From contig CAYZTG010000001.1 in the NCBI GenBank assembly GCA_964481475.1, positions 34,536 through 98,535 on the forward strand: DNA of 64,000 bases. The letters are read 5' to 3'. Shown here piece by piece: positions 8,123 to 16,604 of this stretch (position 1 is its first letter; the number at the start of each line of letters is the position of its first letter). The notes under the pieces are model-generated. The model had not been told where the DNA came from. It did no database searches and was given only the letters and a program-made list of their open reading frames with translations. The DNA comes from DUQU01 sp964481475. GTDB taxonomy: Bacteria > Bacillota_I > Bacilli_A > Acholeplasmatales > UBA5453. Both the position numbers and the translations under genes were made by a program.

Positions 8123-9508
8123 TTAATCTTCAATAATATCATCTATAAATATTTCTGGATAAAGTGGATATTTACCTTTTTCTTTTTTCTCTTGTTTTTT
8201 TTCTTTTTTACTCTTTTTAGAAGTTTCTTCTATTTCAGGTTGATCTTCGACAGTTAAACGACTTTGAAACGGGAAAATATTAATTGGTCTCACACGAGCA
8301 GCTCTTCTTTGTCTTTCCGCTTTTTCTTCTAACGGCATTTCTTCAATTATTGGCTTATTTTCTACAACTTCTTCTTCAAGATGACCTACAACTGGGAATT
8401 CAGTGTTTCTTAAAACTTCAACTTCTTTAGAAAGTTCATCAATTTCTTTTTTGAGTTCATCCATCTCACTAAGTATTCTATCTAACGCCTCTTGAGAAAT
8501 ATCAGCCATCGGAACTTCTTCAACTAAATCTTCGACAATCGGTTCCTCTACAACCGGTTCTTCTACTACAGGTTCTTCGATGATAATTTCTTCAACAATG
8601 ACCTCTTCTTCAATAACTGGTTCTTCAACAACTTCAGGTTCTTCAATAATTTCTGGCTTAATCAATTCATAAATACCTGGATCAGTTGGAACGAAGTATG
8701 CTTCTTTAGTTTCTTTTGCATTTTTTAAGATATATTCAATAACTTCTTCTTTTTTTAACTCAATAGAAGCTTTAATATCATTATTGATCGCGTATCTTTG
8801 CATAATGATTACAGGCATGTCATCAATTTTAGCACCCTCTTCATCAGTATAGATACCTCTTTCTTTTAAGACATCTTTAATAATTTCAGCTAATTGTTGC
8901 TTACGTAATCTTCTTGGAACATCAACATTATACTTAAGACCAACTTCTCTAATCTCTACTAAAGTTGAACTCTTATATAAAACAGATCTAAACACATTTG
9001 GTTCTAATCCATCTATTTCGTTTTTGTCATCAAAAAAGAGTGGATTAAGTTGAGCATTATAAGCTAAGATGTTTTCGCTTGTTCCTTTGGAAAGCTCTTT
9101 AGCTTTGTCATATAATTTTGCTATTTCAACTTCGGATACCTTTTTAACAACAATATAGTTAAATAATTCTAACCATAATTGTAATTTAAATTCTTTAATC
9201 AATTTACCATCATTAAATTTTGGTAATAAATTCACGAGTTGAGCATCCGAAAAATTAGCATACCATCCTATTCGATAACGCATTTCGTCTGACAATTTTC
9301 TAATCTGCTCTTGATCTTCTTTATATGGATCTAAAACTGTTCTTAATACATCCATTCTAAGTTTTCTTGGAATCGATAGTCCTAACGTTTGAAAAAAGAT
9401 TTTAATGTCCAAACTAGGTAACTTTACTAACTCATCAATCACTTCACCAACATTTAGTGTTTTCTTGTTAATCTTTACTGCATCTTCTCTCTTTAAAATA
9501 GCCATCAT
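8123..9508 (-). CDS. Unknown protein with SAP-like repeats and Glu-rich tail
   Basis: Not recognised as a named family. Residues 1-70 and ~183-215 each hold a similar helical motif of the form LGLsIPRKLRxxxLrxvL / YNVDVPRRLRKQQLAEII, resembling SAP-type helix-turn-helix nucleic-acid modules. Residues ~275-325 are a run of EEP/VVEE repeats, followed by a coiled-coil stretch (ELKKEIDELSKEVEVLR) and a Lys/Arg-rich then Lys/Glu-rich tail. No signal peptide or membrane segment. The second of two adjacent ATGs (9505) has better spacing to AGGAGG. It sits between ricA and mutS, where Bacillus has cotE. It may bind DNA, RNA or a repair partner; that is speculation. Confidence 0.7.
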   Translation of the reverse strand: MMAILKREDAVKINKKTLNVGEVIDELVKLPSLDIKIFFQTLGLSIPRKLRMDVLRTVLDPYKEDQEQIRKLSDEMRYRIGWYANFSDAQLVNLLPKFNDGKLIKEFKLQLWLELFNYIVVKKVSEVEIAKLYDKAKELSKGTSENILAYNAQLNPLFFDDKNEIDGLEPNVFRSVLYKSSTLVEIREVGLKYNVDVPRRLRKQQLAEIIKDVLKERGIYTDEEGAKIDDMPVIIMQRYAINNDIKASIELKKEEVIEYILKNAKETKEAYFVPTDPGIYELIKPEIIEEPEVVEEPVIEEEVIVEEIIIEEPVVEEPVVEEPIVEDLVEEVPMADISQEALDRILSEMDELKKEIDELSKEVEVLRNTEFPVVGHLEEEVVENKPIIEEMPLEEKAERQRRAARVRPINIFPFQSRLTVEDQPEIEETSKKSKKEKKQEKKEKGKYPLYPEIFIDDIIED

Positions 9509-9532
9509 TGCCCTCCTAGTGTTTATAAATTA

Positions 9533-9561
9533 ATAATACTATATTTTAAGTTAATTATCAA
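9533..9561 (-). promoter_or_regulatory. Promoter of the 461-residue gene and mutS operon
   Basis: Minus-strand TTGATA (9556-9561) and TATTAT (9533-9538) with a 17-base spacer, about 25 bases before the start codon. It could drive the unknown gene and the mutS-mutL-miaA-aroK-aroQ run. Confidence 0.6.
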
Positions 9562-9585
9562 CATATTTTCATGGAAAAAGGCTAA

Positions 9586-9927
9586 CTAGTCCATATTACC
9601 ATGTTTTTTAGTAATTTCTAACCCTTTTTCGATAATCATTTTTATTTCTTGAAGCAAATAATTTAATTCATCTTGTAATTGCAAGTAATTATATAGAAGC
9701 GGATTTTCATTTATCTTTTTCAGTTTATCATCGTACTGTTTTTCCACTATTAAGGCCATTTCTCGCTTACCTAAATATTGCAAGTTAACAAGTTCTTTTT
9801 GTATATCCTTTAATTCTTTTAACTCTTTTAACAACAGTTCATCGCTGTTAATTATTTTTTCTAACCGCTTATATTGCTTAATTGACTCATCATTTTTAAT
9901 TAAATCAATTAATTCTTTTTTATTCAT
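9586..9927 (-). CDS. ricA: YlbF/YmcA family protein, likely RicA
   Basis: A 113-residue all-helical protein (DUF964/Com_YlbF family). It resembles Bacillus YmcA in length and pattern (early helix, LKELKDIQKELVNLQ, then NPLLYNYLQLQDELNYLLQEI). In Bacillus, YmcA, YlbF and YaaT form the Y-complex that guides RNase Y and contains Fe-S clusters. The position directly after miaB (ymcB) and near rny supports RicA rather than RicF. No Cys is visible in the sequence, so cluster ligands are not evident. It overlaps the end of miaB by 8 bases. Confidence 0.75.
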   Translation of the reverse strand: MNKKELIDLIKNDESIKQYKRLEKIINSDELLLKELKELKDIQKELVNLQYLGKREMALIVEKQYDDKLKKINENPLLYNYLQLQDELNYLLQEIKMIIEKGLEITKKHGNMD

Positions 9928-11353
9928 TTATTTCACCGATTAAAAACCAAGTTCTCACATCAGTAATTTTAACATTAACTATTTTACCAATCATTGACTC
10001 ATCACCACTAAAGTTGACAAGTTTATTATGTTCGGTATAACCAGCTAAAATATTTTCATCTTTTTTTGAATAACCATCAACTAAAACTTTAACATCTTTA
10101 TTTAAAAATTTAGTCGTTCCTCTTAAATAACCTTCATTAACAACCGTATTTAATCTCTTTAATCTTTCTCTTTGCTCTTCTTCACTAATATTATCAGGAA
10201 AATTATAAGCTGGCGTTCCAGATCTTTTTGAAAAAATAAAAGTATAAGCTCCCTCAAAATCAACTTCATTAACAAGTTCTAATGTTTCTAAAAAATCTTC
10301 TTCTTCCTCATAAGGAAAACCAACAATGATATCTGTTGTAATAGAAATATCTGGTCTTGCTTCCTTAAGGAGTTTCATTACTTCCAAATAACGTTCTTTT
10401 GTATAATGACGATTCATTTTCTTAAGAACTTTATTTGATCCGCTTTGAACTGGTAAATGTAAATGAGGCATAATGTGTGGTAACTTAAAAGCAGCTATTG
10501 TTTTTAAATCAATGTCTCTTGGGTGCGAAGTAGTAAAACGAATTCTTTCAATACCAGTATCATTTAGATCTGCTAAAAGATCACCAAAAGTATAATCTAT
10601 TTCTTTAAAGTCTTTACCATAAGCATTAACATTTTGTCCTAATAAAGTTACTTCTTTATAACCTAAACTATGGAGTTCTTTGACTTCATTAATTATTTCA
10701 TCTTTATTTCTAGAACGTTCTTTTCCTCTTGTATAAGGCACAATACAGTAAGTGCAAAATTCGTCGCATCCATACATAATAGTTACCCAAGCCTTAAAGT
10801 TGTGGTTTCTAACTTTAGGTAAGTTTTCAACAATATCCCCTTCAAAAGAAAAGACCTCAATAACTCTTTCTTTAGAGAAGGTTGCTTGCTTTATATACTC
10901 AGGTAACTTATAAATATTATGGGTTCCAAAAATAATGTCAATATAGGGGTAACTCTTCAAAAGTTTATTAACCACTTTCTCTTCTTGAGCCATACAACCA
11001 CATAAGCCAATTAATAAGTTTGGATTACTTTTCTTTAAACTTTTTAAACGCCCAAGTTCTCCCCAAATTCTATTTTCTGCATTTTCTCTAATCGCACAAG
11101 TATTTAATAAAATAATGTCCGCTTCTTTTTCAGTTTCTGCTTTTTCATAACCCATTTTTTCAAATAAACCCGCTAATATTTCGCTATCAGCTTCATTACC
11201 TTGACAACCATAAGTTTGAATACGGTAATTTAATCCTTTACCAATATTTAAATAAGAACTATCAAAACTAAAGTCAATATACTCAGCTTCTCCTTTTCTT
11301 TTTCTTGCATCATTTAAGTTAGGTTTGAAATATTTTTTTACATCTATATCCAT
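9920..11353 (-). CDS. miaB: tRNA-2-methylthio-N6-dimethylallyladenosine synthase
   Basis: Radical-SAM methylthiotransferase acting on the A37 product of MiaA. The N-terminal MTTase domain has its three cluster cysteines in YGCQGNEADSEI, NTCAIRENAE and GLCGCMAQEE. The radical-SAM CxxxCxxC appears as GCDEFCTYCIVPYTRG near residue 195. A TRAM RNA-binding domain closes the 477 residues. The Bacillus-like ~45-residue N-terminal extension before YGCQ is present. The gene is in the ymdB-miaB-ricA order of Bacillus. Confidence 0.95.
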   Translation of the reverse strand: MDIDVKKYFKPNLNDARKRKGEAEYIDFSFDSSYLNIGKGLNYRIQTYGCQGNEADSEILAGLFEKMGYEKAETEKEADIILLNTCAIRENAENRIWGELGRLKSLKKSNPNLLIGLCGCMAQEEKVVNKLLKSYPYIDIIFGTHNIYKLPEYIKQATFSKERVIEVFSFEGDIVENLPKVRNHNFKAWVTIMYGCDEFCTYCIVPYTRGKERSRNKDEIINEVKELHSLGYKEVTLLGQNVNAYGKDFKEIDYTFGDLLADLNDTGIERIRFTTSHPRDIDLKTIAAFKLPHIMPHLHLPVQSGSNKVLKKMNRHYTKERYLEVMKLLKEARPDISITTDIIVGFPYEEEEDFLETLELVNEVDFEGAYTFIFSKRSGTPAYNFPDNISEEEQRERLKRLNTVVNEGYLRGTTKFLNKDVKVLVDGYSKKDENILAGYTEHNKLVNFSGDESMIGKIVNVKITDVRTWFLIGEINE

Positions 11354-11368
11354 CTAATCACCAAAATC

Positions 11369-11397
11369 ATTATAAATTATTTGTTAATACTAGGCAA
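11369..11397 (-). promoter_or_regulatory. Promoter of miaB-ricA
   Basis: Minus-strand TTGCCT (11392-11397) and TATAAT (11369-11374) with exactly 17 bases between, followed by GGTGATT before the miaB ATG. Confidence 0.6.
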
Positions 11398-11410
11398 AGA
11401 AAATGATATC

Positions 11411-12169
11411 TTACTCACTTTCAATGTGTATCCTTTTAATTTCTTTACTTTCTAGATTTAATACTACTGCATTTAATTGCTTTAAACCTACTTCAACTTT
11501 ATTAGGGGTTGTATAACCATTTAAAAAGCGATTAATAACTATTTCTTTGCTTACCCCAATAATACCATTTAAAGGTCCTGTCATTCCAACATCCGTTAAA
11601 TATAGCGTACCTTTTGGGAGAAGACGATCATCGGCAGTTTGTACATGAGTATGAGTTCCAACAATCGCTGAAGCCAAACCATCTAAATAATGAGCAAAAG
11701 CAATTTTTTCACTAGTGGCTTCTGCATGAAAATCAATTATGGAGTAATCGTAGTCTTCTTTTTCAAGAATATTCTTTGCAGTAACAAAAGGATTCTCTAA
11801 GTTGGCATCCATGAAGGTTCTTCCCAATAGATTAATTACTAATAATTTTTTGCCATTAAAATTTAAAACTAAATGCTTTTTTCCAGGGGCAGATAAATAA
11901 TTAGCTGGTCTCAAAATATTTGCTTCATCAATAAAATTGACTAGTTCTTTTTGACCCCAAACATGATTACCCATCGTAACTGCATTAACACCCAACTTCA
12001 TTAATTCCTTATAATAGGTTTCTTTGATTCCTCGTCCATTATCAGCACTATTTTCACCATTTACAATAATAATATTAGGTTTATGTTCATCTTTTAAAAT
12101 TGGTAAAAACTTTTTTACCATTTCTCGCCCTGGCTCACCGTAAATATCACCAATAAATAATACTTTCAT
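11411..12169 (-). CDS. ymdB: YmdB-type metallophosphoesterase
   Basis: Member of the YmdB family (2',3'-cAMP phosphodiesterase in Bacillus, where it affects RNase Y-linked gene expression and development). Metal ligands are visible as FIGDIYGEPG (residues ~5-14), NGENSADNGRGI (~39-50), GNHVWGQ (~67) and THTHVQTAD (~172). 252 residues, close to the Bacillus protein. It lies directly downstream of rny, as in Bacillus, but a strong terminator hairpin separates the two. The downstream miaB has its own promoter. Confidence 0.92.
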   Translation of the reverse strand: MKVLFIGDIYGEPGREMVKKFLPILKDEHKPNIIIVNGENSADNGRGIKETYYKELMKLGVNAVTMGNHVWGQKELVNFIDEANILRPANYLSAPGKKHLVLNFNGKKLLVINLLGRTFMDANLENPFVTAKNILEKEDYDYSIIDFHAEATSEKIAFAHYLDGLASAIVGTHTHVQTADDRLLPKGTLYLTDVGMTGPLNGIIGVSKEIVINRFLNGYTTPNKVEVGLKQLNAVVLNLESKEIKRIHIESE

Positions 12170-12187
12170 TTTCTCTCCATTCTAACT

Positions 12188-12210
12188 AAAAAAGGGACAA
12201 AAAGTCCCTC
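12188..12210 (-). terminator. Rho-independent terminator after rny
   Basis: Minus-strand AGGGAC-TTTTT-GTCCCT followed by a T run. It starts right at the rny stop codon and lies before ymdB. Confidence 0.75.
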
Positions 12211-13779
12211 TTATTTTGCAACATCAGTTGCTCTTGTTTCTCTAACAACAGTTACTTTAATAGTACCTGGATATTGTAAGTTTGCTTCAATATCTTCTTT
12301 AATTTTTCTTGCAATTTTAAATGTTTGAGTATCGTCAACCTTACTTGGTTCAACAATAACTCTAATTTCCCGACCAGCTTGAATTGCATATGAGCGTTCA
12401 ACACCTTCAACACGGTTAGAAATTTCTTCTAATGCTGTCAGTCTCTTCATATAGTTTTCAATTGATTCGCTTCTAGCTCCTGGTCTTGCTGCAGAAAGTG
12501 CATCTGCTGCCGCAACTAAAACAGCTATAATTGACTCAGGCTCTTTATCACCATGATGTGATGCGATCGCATCAATCACTTCTTTAGGCTCTTTATATCT
12601 AGAAACTAAATTAACTCCAATTTCTACATGCGAACCCTCAACTTCGTGGTCAACTGCTTTACCAATGTCATGAAGTAAGCCAGCTCGCTTCGCTATCACT
12701 TCATTTTCACCAAGCTCAGCAGCCAATTTACCTGCTAAGAAGGCAACTTCAATACTATGTTTTAAAACGTTTTGACCATAACTTGTTCTAAATTGTAACT
12801 TCCCTAATAACTTAATTAAATCAGGGTGCATTTTGCCTATTCCAGTTTCAAAAACTGCATTTTCACCAGTTTCTCTAATAAAAGTCTCAACTTCGGCTTG
12901 AACTCTAGAAACAACTTCTTCAATTCTTCCAGGATGAATTCTTCCATCCTCCACTAGTATTTGTAAAGTTCTTCTTGCAACTTCTCTTCTAACCGGATCA
13001 AAACCTGATAAAACCGCTGCCTCAGGAGTATCATCAATAATTAAATCAACACCAGTTAAAGCTTCAAAAGCACGAATGTTTCTTCCTTCACGTCCGATAA
13101 CTCTACCCTTCATTTCTTCTGTAGGTAAATCAACAACGCTCACAGTTCTCTCTGTTGTTGTTTCGCTAGCATATTTATTTATTGCTAAAGACAACAATTG
13201 TTTAGCTCTGTGATCTGCCTCTGTTTTAGCTTCATCTTCACGTTCTTTAATATAGGCAACAATTTCATTTTCAATCTCGCCCTCAACACGTGTTAATATC
13301 GTGTTTTTTGCTTCATCAACAGTAATTCCTGATATTTGAATTAGCTTTTCTTCTTGCTCTTTTAATAGTTCATCCACTCTGTTTTGAAGTTCATCAACTT
13401 CAATTCTTTTTTCGTCTAATTTTATTTCTTTACTAGCAAGATGTTCTTCTCTTTTATCTAAATTTGCAGAACGATTATTCAACATTTCTTCACGACGAGA
13501 AATTTTGTTTTCCATATCAACGACTTGTTGTCTACGTTCTTTAGCATCCTTTTCAAATTCTTTTTTAAGATTGAATATCTCTTGTCTAGCTTCTAAAACC
13601 ATTTCTTTTCGATAATTATCTGCTTCTTTCTTGCCTTCTTCGACAATCTTTTCAGCTTCTTCTTTTGATAATCTCAATGATTTTTCGTGATGTATTACAC
13701 GTAAAAAATAACCACCAATTGGTCCGACAATTAGTAATAACAAAGTGGAGATTAATAAAATAATCTCTAAAGTACTCAT
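12211..13779 (-). CDS. rny: Ribonuclease Y
   Basis: Membrane-anchored endoribonuclease that starts mRNA decay. An N-terminal transmembrane helix (residues ~4-25) leads into a long charged coiled coil (~30-200), a KH domain (VIGREGRNIRAFEALTGVDLIIDDTP, shown by positions ~228-253) and an HD domain with LLHDIGKA (~367) and ASHHGD. 522 residues, as in Bacillus (520). It has its own strong promoter and is divergent from a small membrane-anchored gene. RicA and YmdB, both tied to RNase Y function, follow nearby. Confidence 0.97.
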   Translation of the reverse strand: MSTLEIILLISTLLLLIVGPIGGYFLRVIHHEKSLRLSKEEAEKIVEEGKKEADNYRKEMVLEARQEIFNLKKEFEKDAKERRQQVVDMENKISRREEMLNNRSANLDKREEHLASKEIKLDEKRIEVDELQNRVDELLKEQEEKLIQISGITVDEAKNTILTRVEGEIENEIVAYIKEREDEAKTEADHRAKQLLSLAINKYASETTTERTVSVVDLPTEEMKGRVIGREGRNIRAFEALTGVDLIIDDTPEAAVLSGFDPVRREVARRTLQILVEDGRIHPGRIEEVVSRVQAEVETFIRETGENAVFETGIGKMHPDLIKLLGKLQFRTSYGQNVLKHSIEVAFLAGKLAAELGENEVIAKRAGLLHDIGKAVDHEVEGSHVEIGVNLVSRYKEPKEVIDAIASHHGDKEPESIIAVLVAAADALSAARPGARSESIENYMKRLTALEEISNRVEGVERSYAIQAGREIRVIVEPSKVDDTQTFKIARKIKEDIEANLQYPGTIKVTVVRETRATDVAK

Positions 13780-13862
13780 TTAAACCTCCACATATTTTTT
13801 TATTTTTTAAAAACTTTTAATTGACTACATTTTAATTTTGGTTTATATTTTAAACCGTATCT

Positions 13863-13891
13863 ATTATACATTCAATTTTATTGATAGTCAA
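13863..13891 (-). promoter_or_regulatory. Strong promoter of rny
   Basis: Minus-strand TTGACT (13886-13891), a 17-base spacer and a perfect TATAAT (13863-13868). The leader to the rny ATG is about 75 bases. Confidence 0.75.
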
Positions 13892-13950
13892 TTTATCTTA
13901 CTCTTTTATTTTTAATTCTATTGTTGTATAATTAATAAAGGTGATTAATA

Positions 13951-14514
13951 ATGAAAAAAGACAATAACAAAATTTCATTTTACAAAAAATATCGTATTTT
14001 TACTATTACATTAATTATGTTTTTAGTTGTTCTACCCATAATAACTATTCCAAGTATTTATATTAGCCATTTTGTTTCTAGCAAAGATGTCTTATTTGGT
14101 GATAAAACACTTAAAGCTCAAACGTTAGATTCTCAAGATAAGTTTATAATTGAGGCCAATTTAATAGAAATTATAAAACAAGATAAAGAAAACGATAATA
14201 ACGGAAAGTATCTTTTTGAAATTGATTTTAAGACAGAGAGTTCAAACATTAAGGACTTTAAGATTGAAGCCCAACTATCCGTTAAAAATGATAACTATAA
14301 CAGCGAAGTTATTAGTAAAACAGTAACCAATCATAGTAAAACTAAGTTTGAAATAGTCTTTAACTATGATATGAATAAAAACCCGCTTCTTTTTGTAAGT
14401 CCAAAAGGACCTACACTTTACTTAAGAATTACTTATTCTTTTGTTGAAAGTAACTTGGGAACTCCAAAACCAATCATCGTCAAAGTTCCTTTTCCTATTC
14501 CCCCTAAAAATTAG
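13951..14514 (+). CDS. Unknown membrane-anchored extracytoplasmic protein
   Basis: No family recognised. The 187-residue product has a basic N-terminus, one hydrophobic helix (residues ~16-42, without a lipobox or clear signal cleavage site) and a polar outside domain rich in beta-type alternation, ending in a proline-rich tail (VKVPFPIPPKN). GGTGAT lies 6 bases before the ATG, and a TATAAT at 13927-13932 implies a very short leader. It is one of the few plus-strand genes here, inserted between the rny and recA units and sharing a bidirectional terminator with recA. Confidence 0.75.
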   Translation: MKKDNNKISFYKKYRIFTITLIMFLVVLPIITIPSIYISHFVSSKDVLFGDKTLKAQTLDSQDKFIIEANLIEIIKQDKENDNNGKYLFEIDFKTESSNIKDFKIEAQLSVKNDNYNSEVISKTVTNHSKTKFEIVFNYDMNKNPLLFVSPKGPTLYLRITYSFVESNLGTPKPIIVKVPFPIPPKN

Positions 14515-14533
14515 TAAGATTAACAATATAATA

Positions 14534-14568
14534 AAAGCACTTCATTGTCAATATGAAGTGCTTTTTTT
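14534..14568. terminator. Bidirectional terminator between the 13951 gene and recA
   Basis: A perfect 12-bp stem AAAGCACTTCAT / ATGAAGTGCTTT with a 7-base loop. A T run lies on the plus side and an A stretch precedes it, so it can end both convergent transcripts. Confidence 0.85.
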
Positions 14569-14570
14569 AG

Positions 14571-15560
14571 TTATTTTATTAATCCGTAATGCTTGATAAT
14601 TTGTTTTTCAATCTCATCTTTAATTGAAATGTTTTCATCTAAAAATATCTTTGCATTTTCTCTTCCTTGGCCAATTCTATCCTCTTTATATGAATACCAA
14701 GCACCACTCTTCTTAACAATATCTAACTCGGCAGCAAGATCGATAAGTTCGCCAGTTTTTGATAATCCTTGACCATATATTAAATCAATGGAGGCAGTTT
14801 TAAATGGTGGAGCTACTTTATTTTTTACTATTTTCACATTAGCTTTGTTGCCAACGAGGTCGTTACCAATTTTTAATTGTTCCCCTCTTCTAATTTCTAA
14901 TCTAACTGAAGCATAAAACTTTAAAGCTCGTCCTCCTGATGTAGTTTCAGGACTTCCAAACATTACTCCTACTTTCTCTCTAATCTGGTTAATAAATATA
15001 CAAATTGTATTTGTTTTACTAATAATTCCTGAAAGTTTACGCATCGCTTGACTCATTAATCTCGCTTGTAAGCCAACATGAGTGTCGCCCATTTCACCGC
15101 TAATTTCGGCTTCAGGAACTAATGCTGCCACAGAATCAATTACAACTATTCCTACTGCTCCACTTCTAATTAGAGCTTCAGCGATTTCAAGTGCTTGCTC
15201 ACCAGTATCTGGTTGCGATAGAATTAAACTTTCAATATCAACACCTAATCTTTTTGCATATTGAGGATCTAAAGCATGTTCAGCATCAATAAATGCTGCA
15301 AACCCTCCGGATTTTTGCATTTCAGCAATTGCATGGAGAGCAAATGTAGTTTTACCACCTGACTCTGGTCCATATATTTCAATAATTCTTCCTTTAGGAT
15401 AACCACCTATTCCAAGTGCTATATCTAAGGTTATTGATCCTGATGAACTAGCCTCAATTGATTTATCAGCTTCTTCTCCTAACATCATAATTGAGCCTTT
15501 TCCAAATTGCTTTTCGATTTGTTTCATCGCACTTTCTAGTGCATCATTTCTTTTTTTCAT
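14571..15560 (-). CDS. recA: Recombinase RecA
   Basis: Forms ATP-dependent filaments on ssDNA for strand exchange and for the SOS coprotease role. Walker A GPESGGKTT is at residues 64-72, and the core is highly conserved (FIDAEHALDPQYAKRLGVD, FINQIREKVGVMFG, TTSGGRALKFYASVRLEIRR in succession). At 329 residues the C-terminal acidic tail is shortened relative to Bacillus (348). A GGAGG lies ~11 bases before the ATG. No clear LexA/DinR box (GAAC-N4-GTTC) is seen upstream. pgsA precedes it, as in Bacillus. Confidence 0.98.
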   Translation of the reverse strand: MKKRNDALESAMKQIEKQFGKGSIMMLGEEADKSIEASSSGSITLDIALGIGGYPKGRIIEIYGPESGGKTTFALHAIAEMQKSGGFAAFIDAEHALDPQYAKRLGVDIESLILSQPDTGEQALEIAEALIRSGAVGIVVIDSVAALVPEAEISGEMGDTHVGLQARLMSQAMRKLSGIISKTNTICIFINQIREKVGVMFGSPETTSGGRALKFYASVRLEIRRGEQLKIGNDLVGNKANVKIVKNKVAPPFKTASIDLIYGQGLSKTGELIDLAAELDIVKKSGAWYSYKEDRIGQGRENAKIFLDENISIKDEIEKQIIKHYGLIK

Positions 15561-15609
15561 TCAATCTAATCCTCCATTTATATATATACAAAAAGTTTTT
15601 TATTTTACT

Positions 15610-16203
15610 TTATTTACTCGTAAATACTATTTCTCTATTTTCTACTAAATAAATAATTCCACTAATTAATGTCGCTAAGACAGCTAAATAAAAGGTTCCA
15701 TCTAAAAGATATTGTCCTATATTATTTAACTTTTGAACTAAACCAAATCCATTAAACAATATTAAAATAATACTAATCATTGTAATTACCGTTTTTATTT
15801 TCCCAAAAATATTTGCCGCAATAACTTTGTTTTCTTTTGCCGCAATCGTTCTAATTGCCATGACAATAAATTCTCTTAATAAAATAACTACTACAAGCGT
15901 CCACCACCAATTATAAACTGTTTTCTCAGTTACAATATACATAATCGCTGTTAACGTTAGAAGTTTATCAGCAACGGGATCTAAGAAAATTCCAAAAGTC
16001 GTAATTTCATTACGTTTTCTTGCTAAGTAACCGTCTAAGAAGTCCGTAAAGGAGCCAATTACAAAGAGTACTGCAAATAATAATTCACCTAAGGATAAAT
16101 TAAAAATTATTAATTTATTTTTTAAACTAGGCAATAAAATTACCAATATCATTATTGGTATTAAGATAATTCTTGATACAGTTATTTTATTTGATAATGT
16201 CAT
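15610..16203 (-). CDS. pgsA: CDP-diacylglycerol-glycerol-3-phosphate 3-phosphatidyltransferase
   Basis: Makes phosphatidylglycerol phosphate, the committed step of PG and cardiolipin synthesis, in the membrane. The CDP-alcohol phosphotransferase motif DG-x2-AR-x8-G-x3-D-x3-D is complete around residues 58-82 (DGYLARKRNEITTFGIFLDPVADK in part). About five membrane helices, 197 residues, normal length. Located upstream of recA, as in Bacillus. Its promoter overlaps that of the divergent rpsT. Confidence 0.94.
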   Translation of the reverse strand: MTLSNKITVSRIILIPIMILVILLPSLKNKLIIFNLSLGELLFAVLFVIGSFTDFLDGYLARKRNEITTFGIFLDPVADKLLTLTAIMYIVTEKTVYNWWWTLVVVILLREFIVMAIRTIAAKENKVIAANIFGKIKTVITMISIILILFNGFGLVQKLNNIGQYLLDGTFYLAVLATLISGIIYLVENREIVFTSK

Positions 16204-16248
16204 ACTAATTCTCTTTTCTAAATATATATTGATATTTTAATTTATTTG

Positions 16249-16277
16249 TTGCAAATATTATACCATAATGATATAAT
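16249..16277 (+). promoter_or_regulatory. Promoter of rpsT
   Basis: TTGCAA (16249-16254), a 17-base spacer and a perfect TATAAT (16272-16277), about 31 bases before the rpsT ATG. Confidence 0.65.
16257..16265 (-). promoter_or_regulatory. Extended -10 promoter of pgsA
   Basis: TGGTATAAT on the minus strand, lying inside the spacer of the divergent rpsT promoter. RNA polymerase probably cannot occupy both at once. Confidence 0.55.
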
Positions 16278-16308
16278 CTTTTATGGCATTAGCAAAGGAG
16301 GTAATGAT

Positions 16309-16572
16309 ATGGCTAATATTAAACAACAAATTAAAAGAAACAAGACTAACGAGAAGAAACGCATTCTAAATAAAGGATTTAAATCTTCTACAAAAACTGC
16401 CATTAAAGCTGTTTTCGAAGCAGTTGCAGAAAATAATAAAGAGAAGGCTATTATTAGTTTAAACTTTGCTAATAAGAAATTAGACAAAGGTCAAGCTAAA
16501 GGTATTTTTCACAAAAACTACGTTAGCAACCATAAATCTAAATTAACCAAGCTAGTTAATACACTTAATTAA
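16309..16572 (+). CDS. rpsT: 30S ribosomal protein S20
   Basis: Primary 16S rRNA-binding protein of the small subunit. The N-terminus MANIKQQIKRNKTNEKKR and the helical, very basic 87 residues are diagnostic. The ATG at 16309 is chosen because AAAGGAGG lies seven bases upstream and the sequence before it contains the promoter. It is divergent from pgsA. In Bacillus rpsT neighbours holA; here it is convergent with the exonuclease-holA unit across a shared terminator. Confidence 0.97.
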   Translation: MANIKQQIKRNKTNEKKRILNKGFKSSTKTAIKAVFEAVAENNKEKAIISLNFANKKLDKGQAKGIFHKNYVSNHKSKLTKLVNTLN

Positions 16573-16576
16573 GATA

Positions 16577-16604
16577 AACACTTCTTTAAAGAGGTGTTTT
16601 TTTT
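16577..16604. terminator. Bidirectional terminator after rpsT
   Basis: AACACTTCT-TTAA-AGAGGTGTT (one G-U pair) followed by eight T on the plus strand. An A-rich flank makes it usable for the convergent exonuclease gene as well. Confidence 0.75.

Noticed and set aside
8500..8660. Short tandem DNA repeat in the acidic-tract gene
   Set aside because: The repeats are imperfect at the DNA level and are explained by EEP/VVEE coding; they are not a satellite or CRISPR.
15561..15609. SOS (LexA/DinR) operator before recA
   Set aside because: No GAAC-N4-GTTC-type palindrome is present upstream of recA or uvrX.
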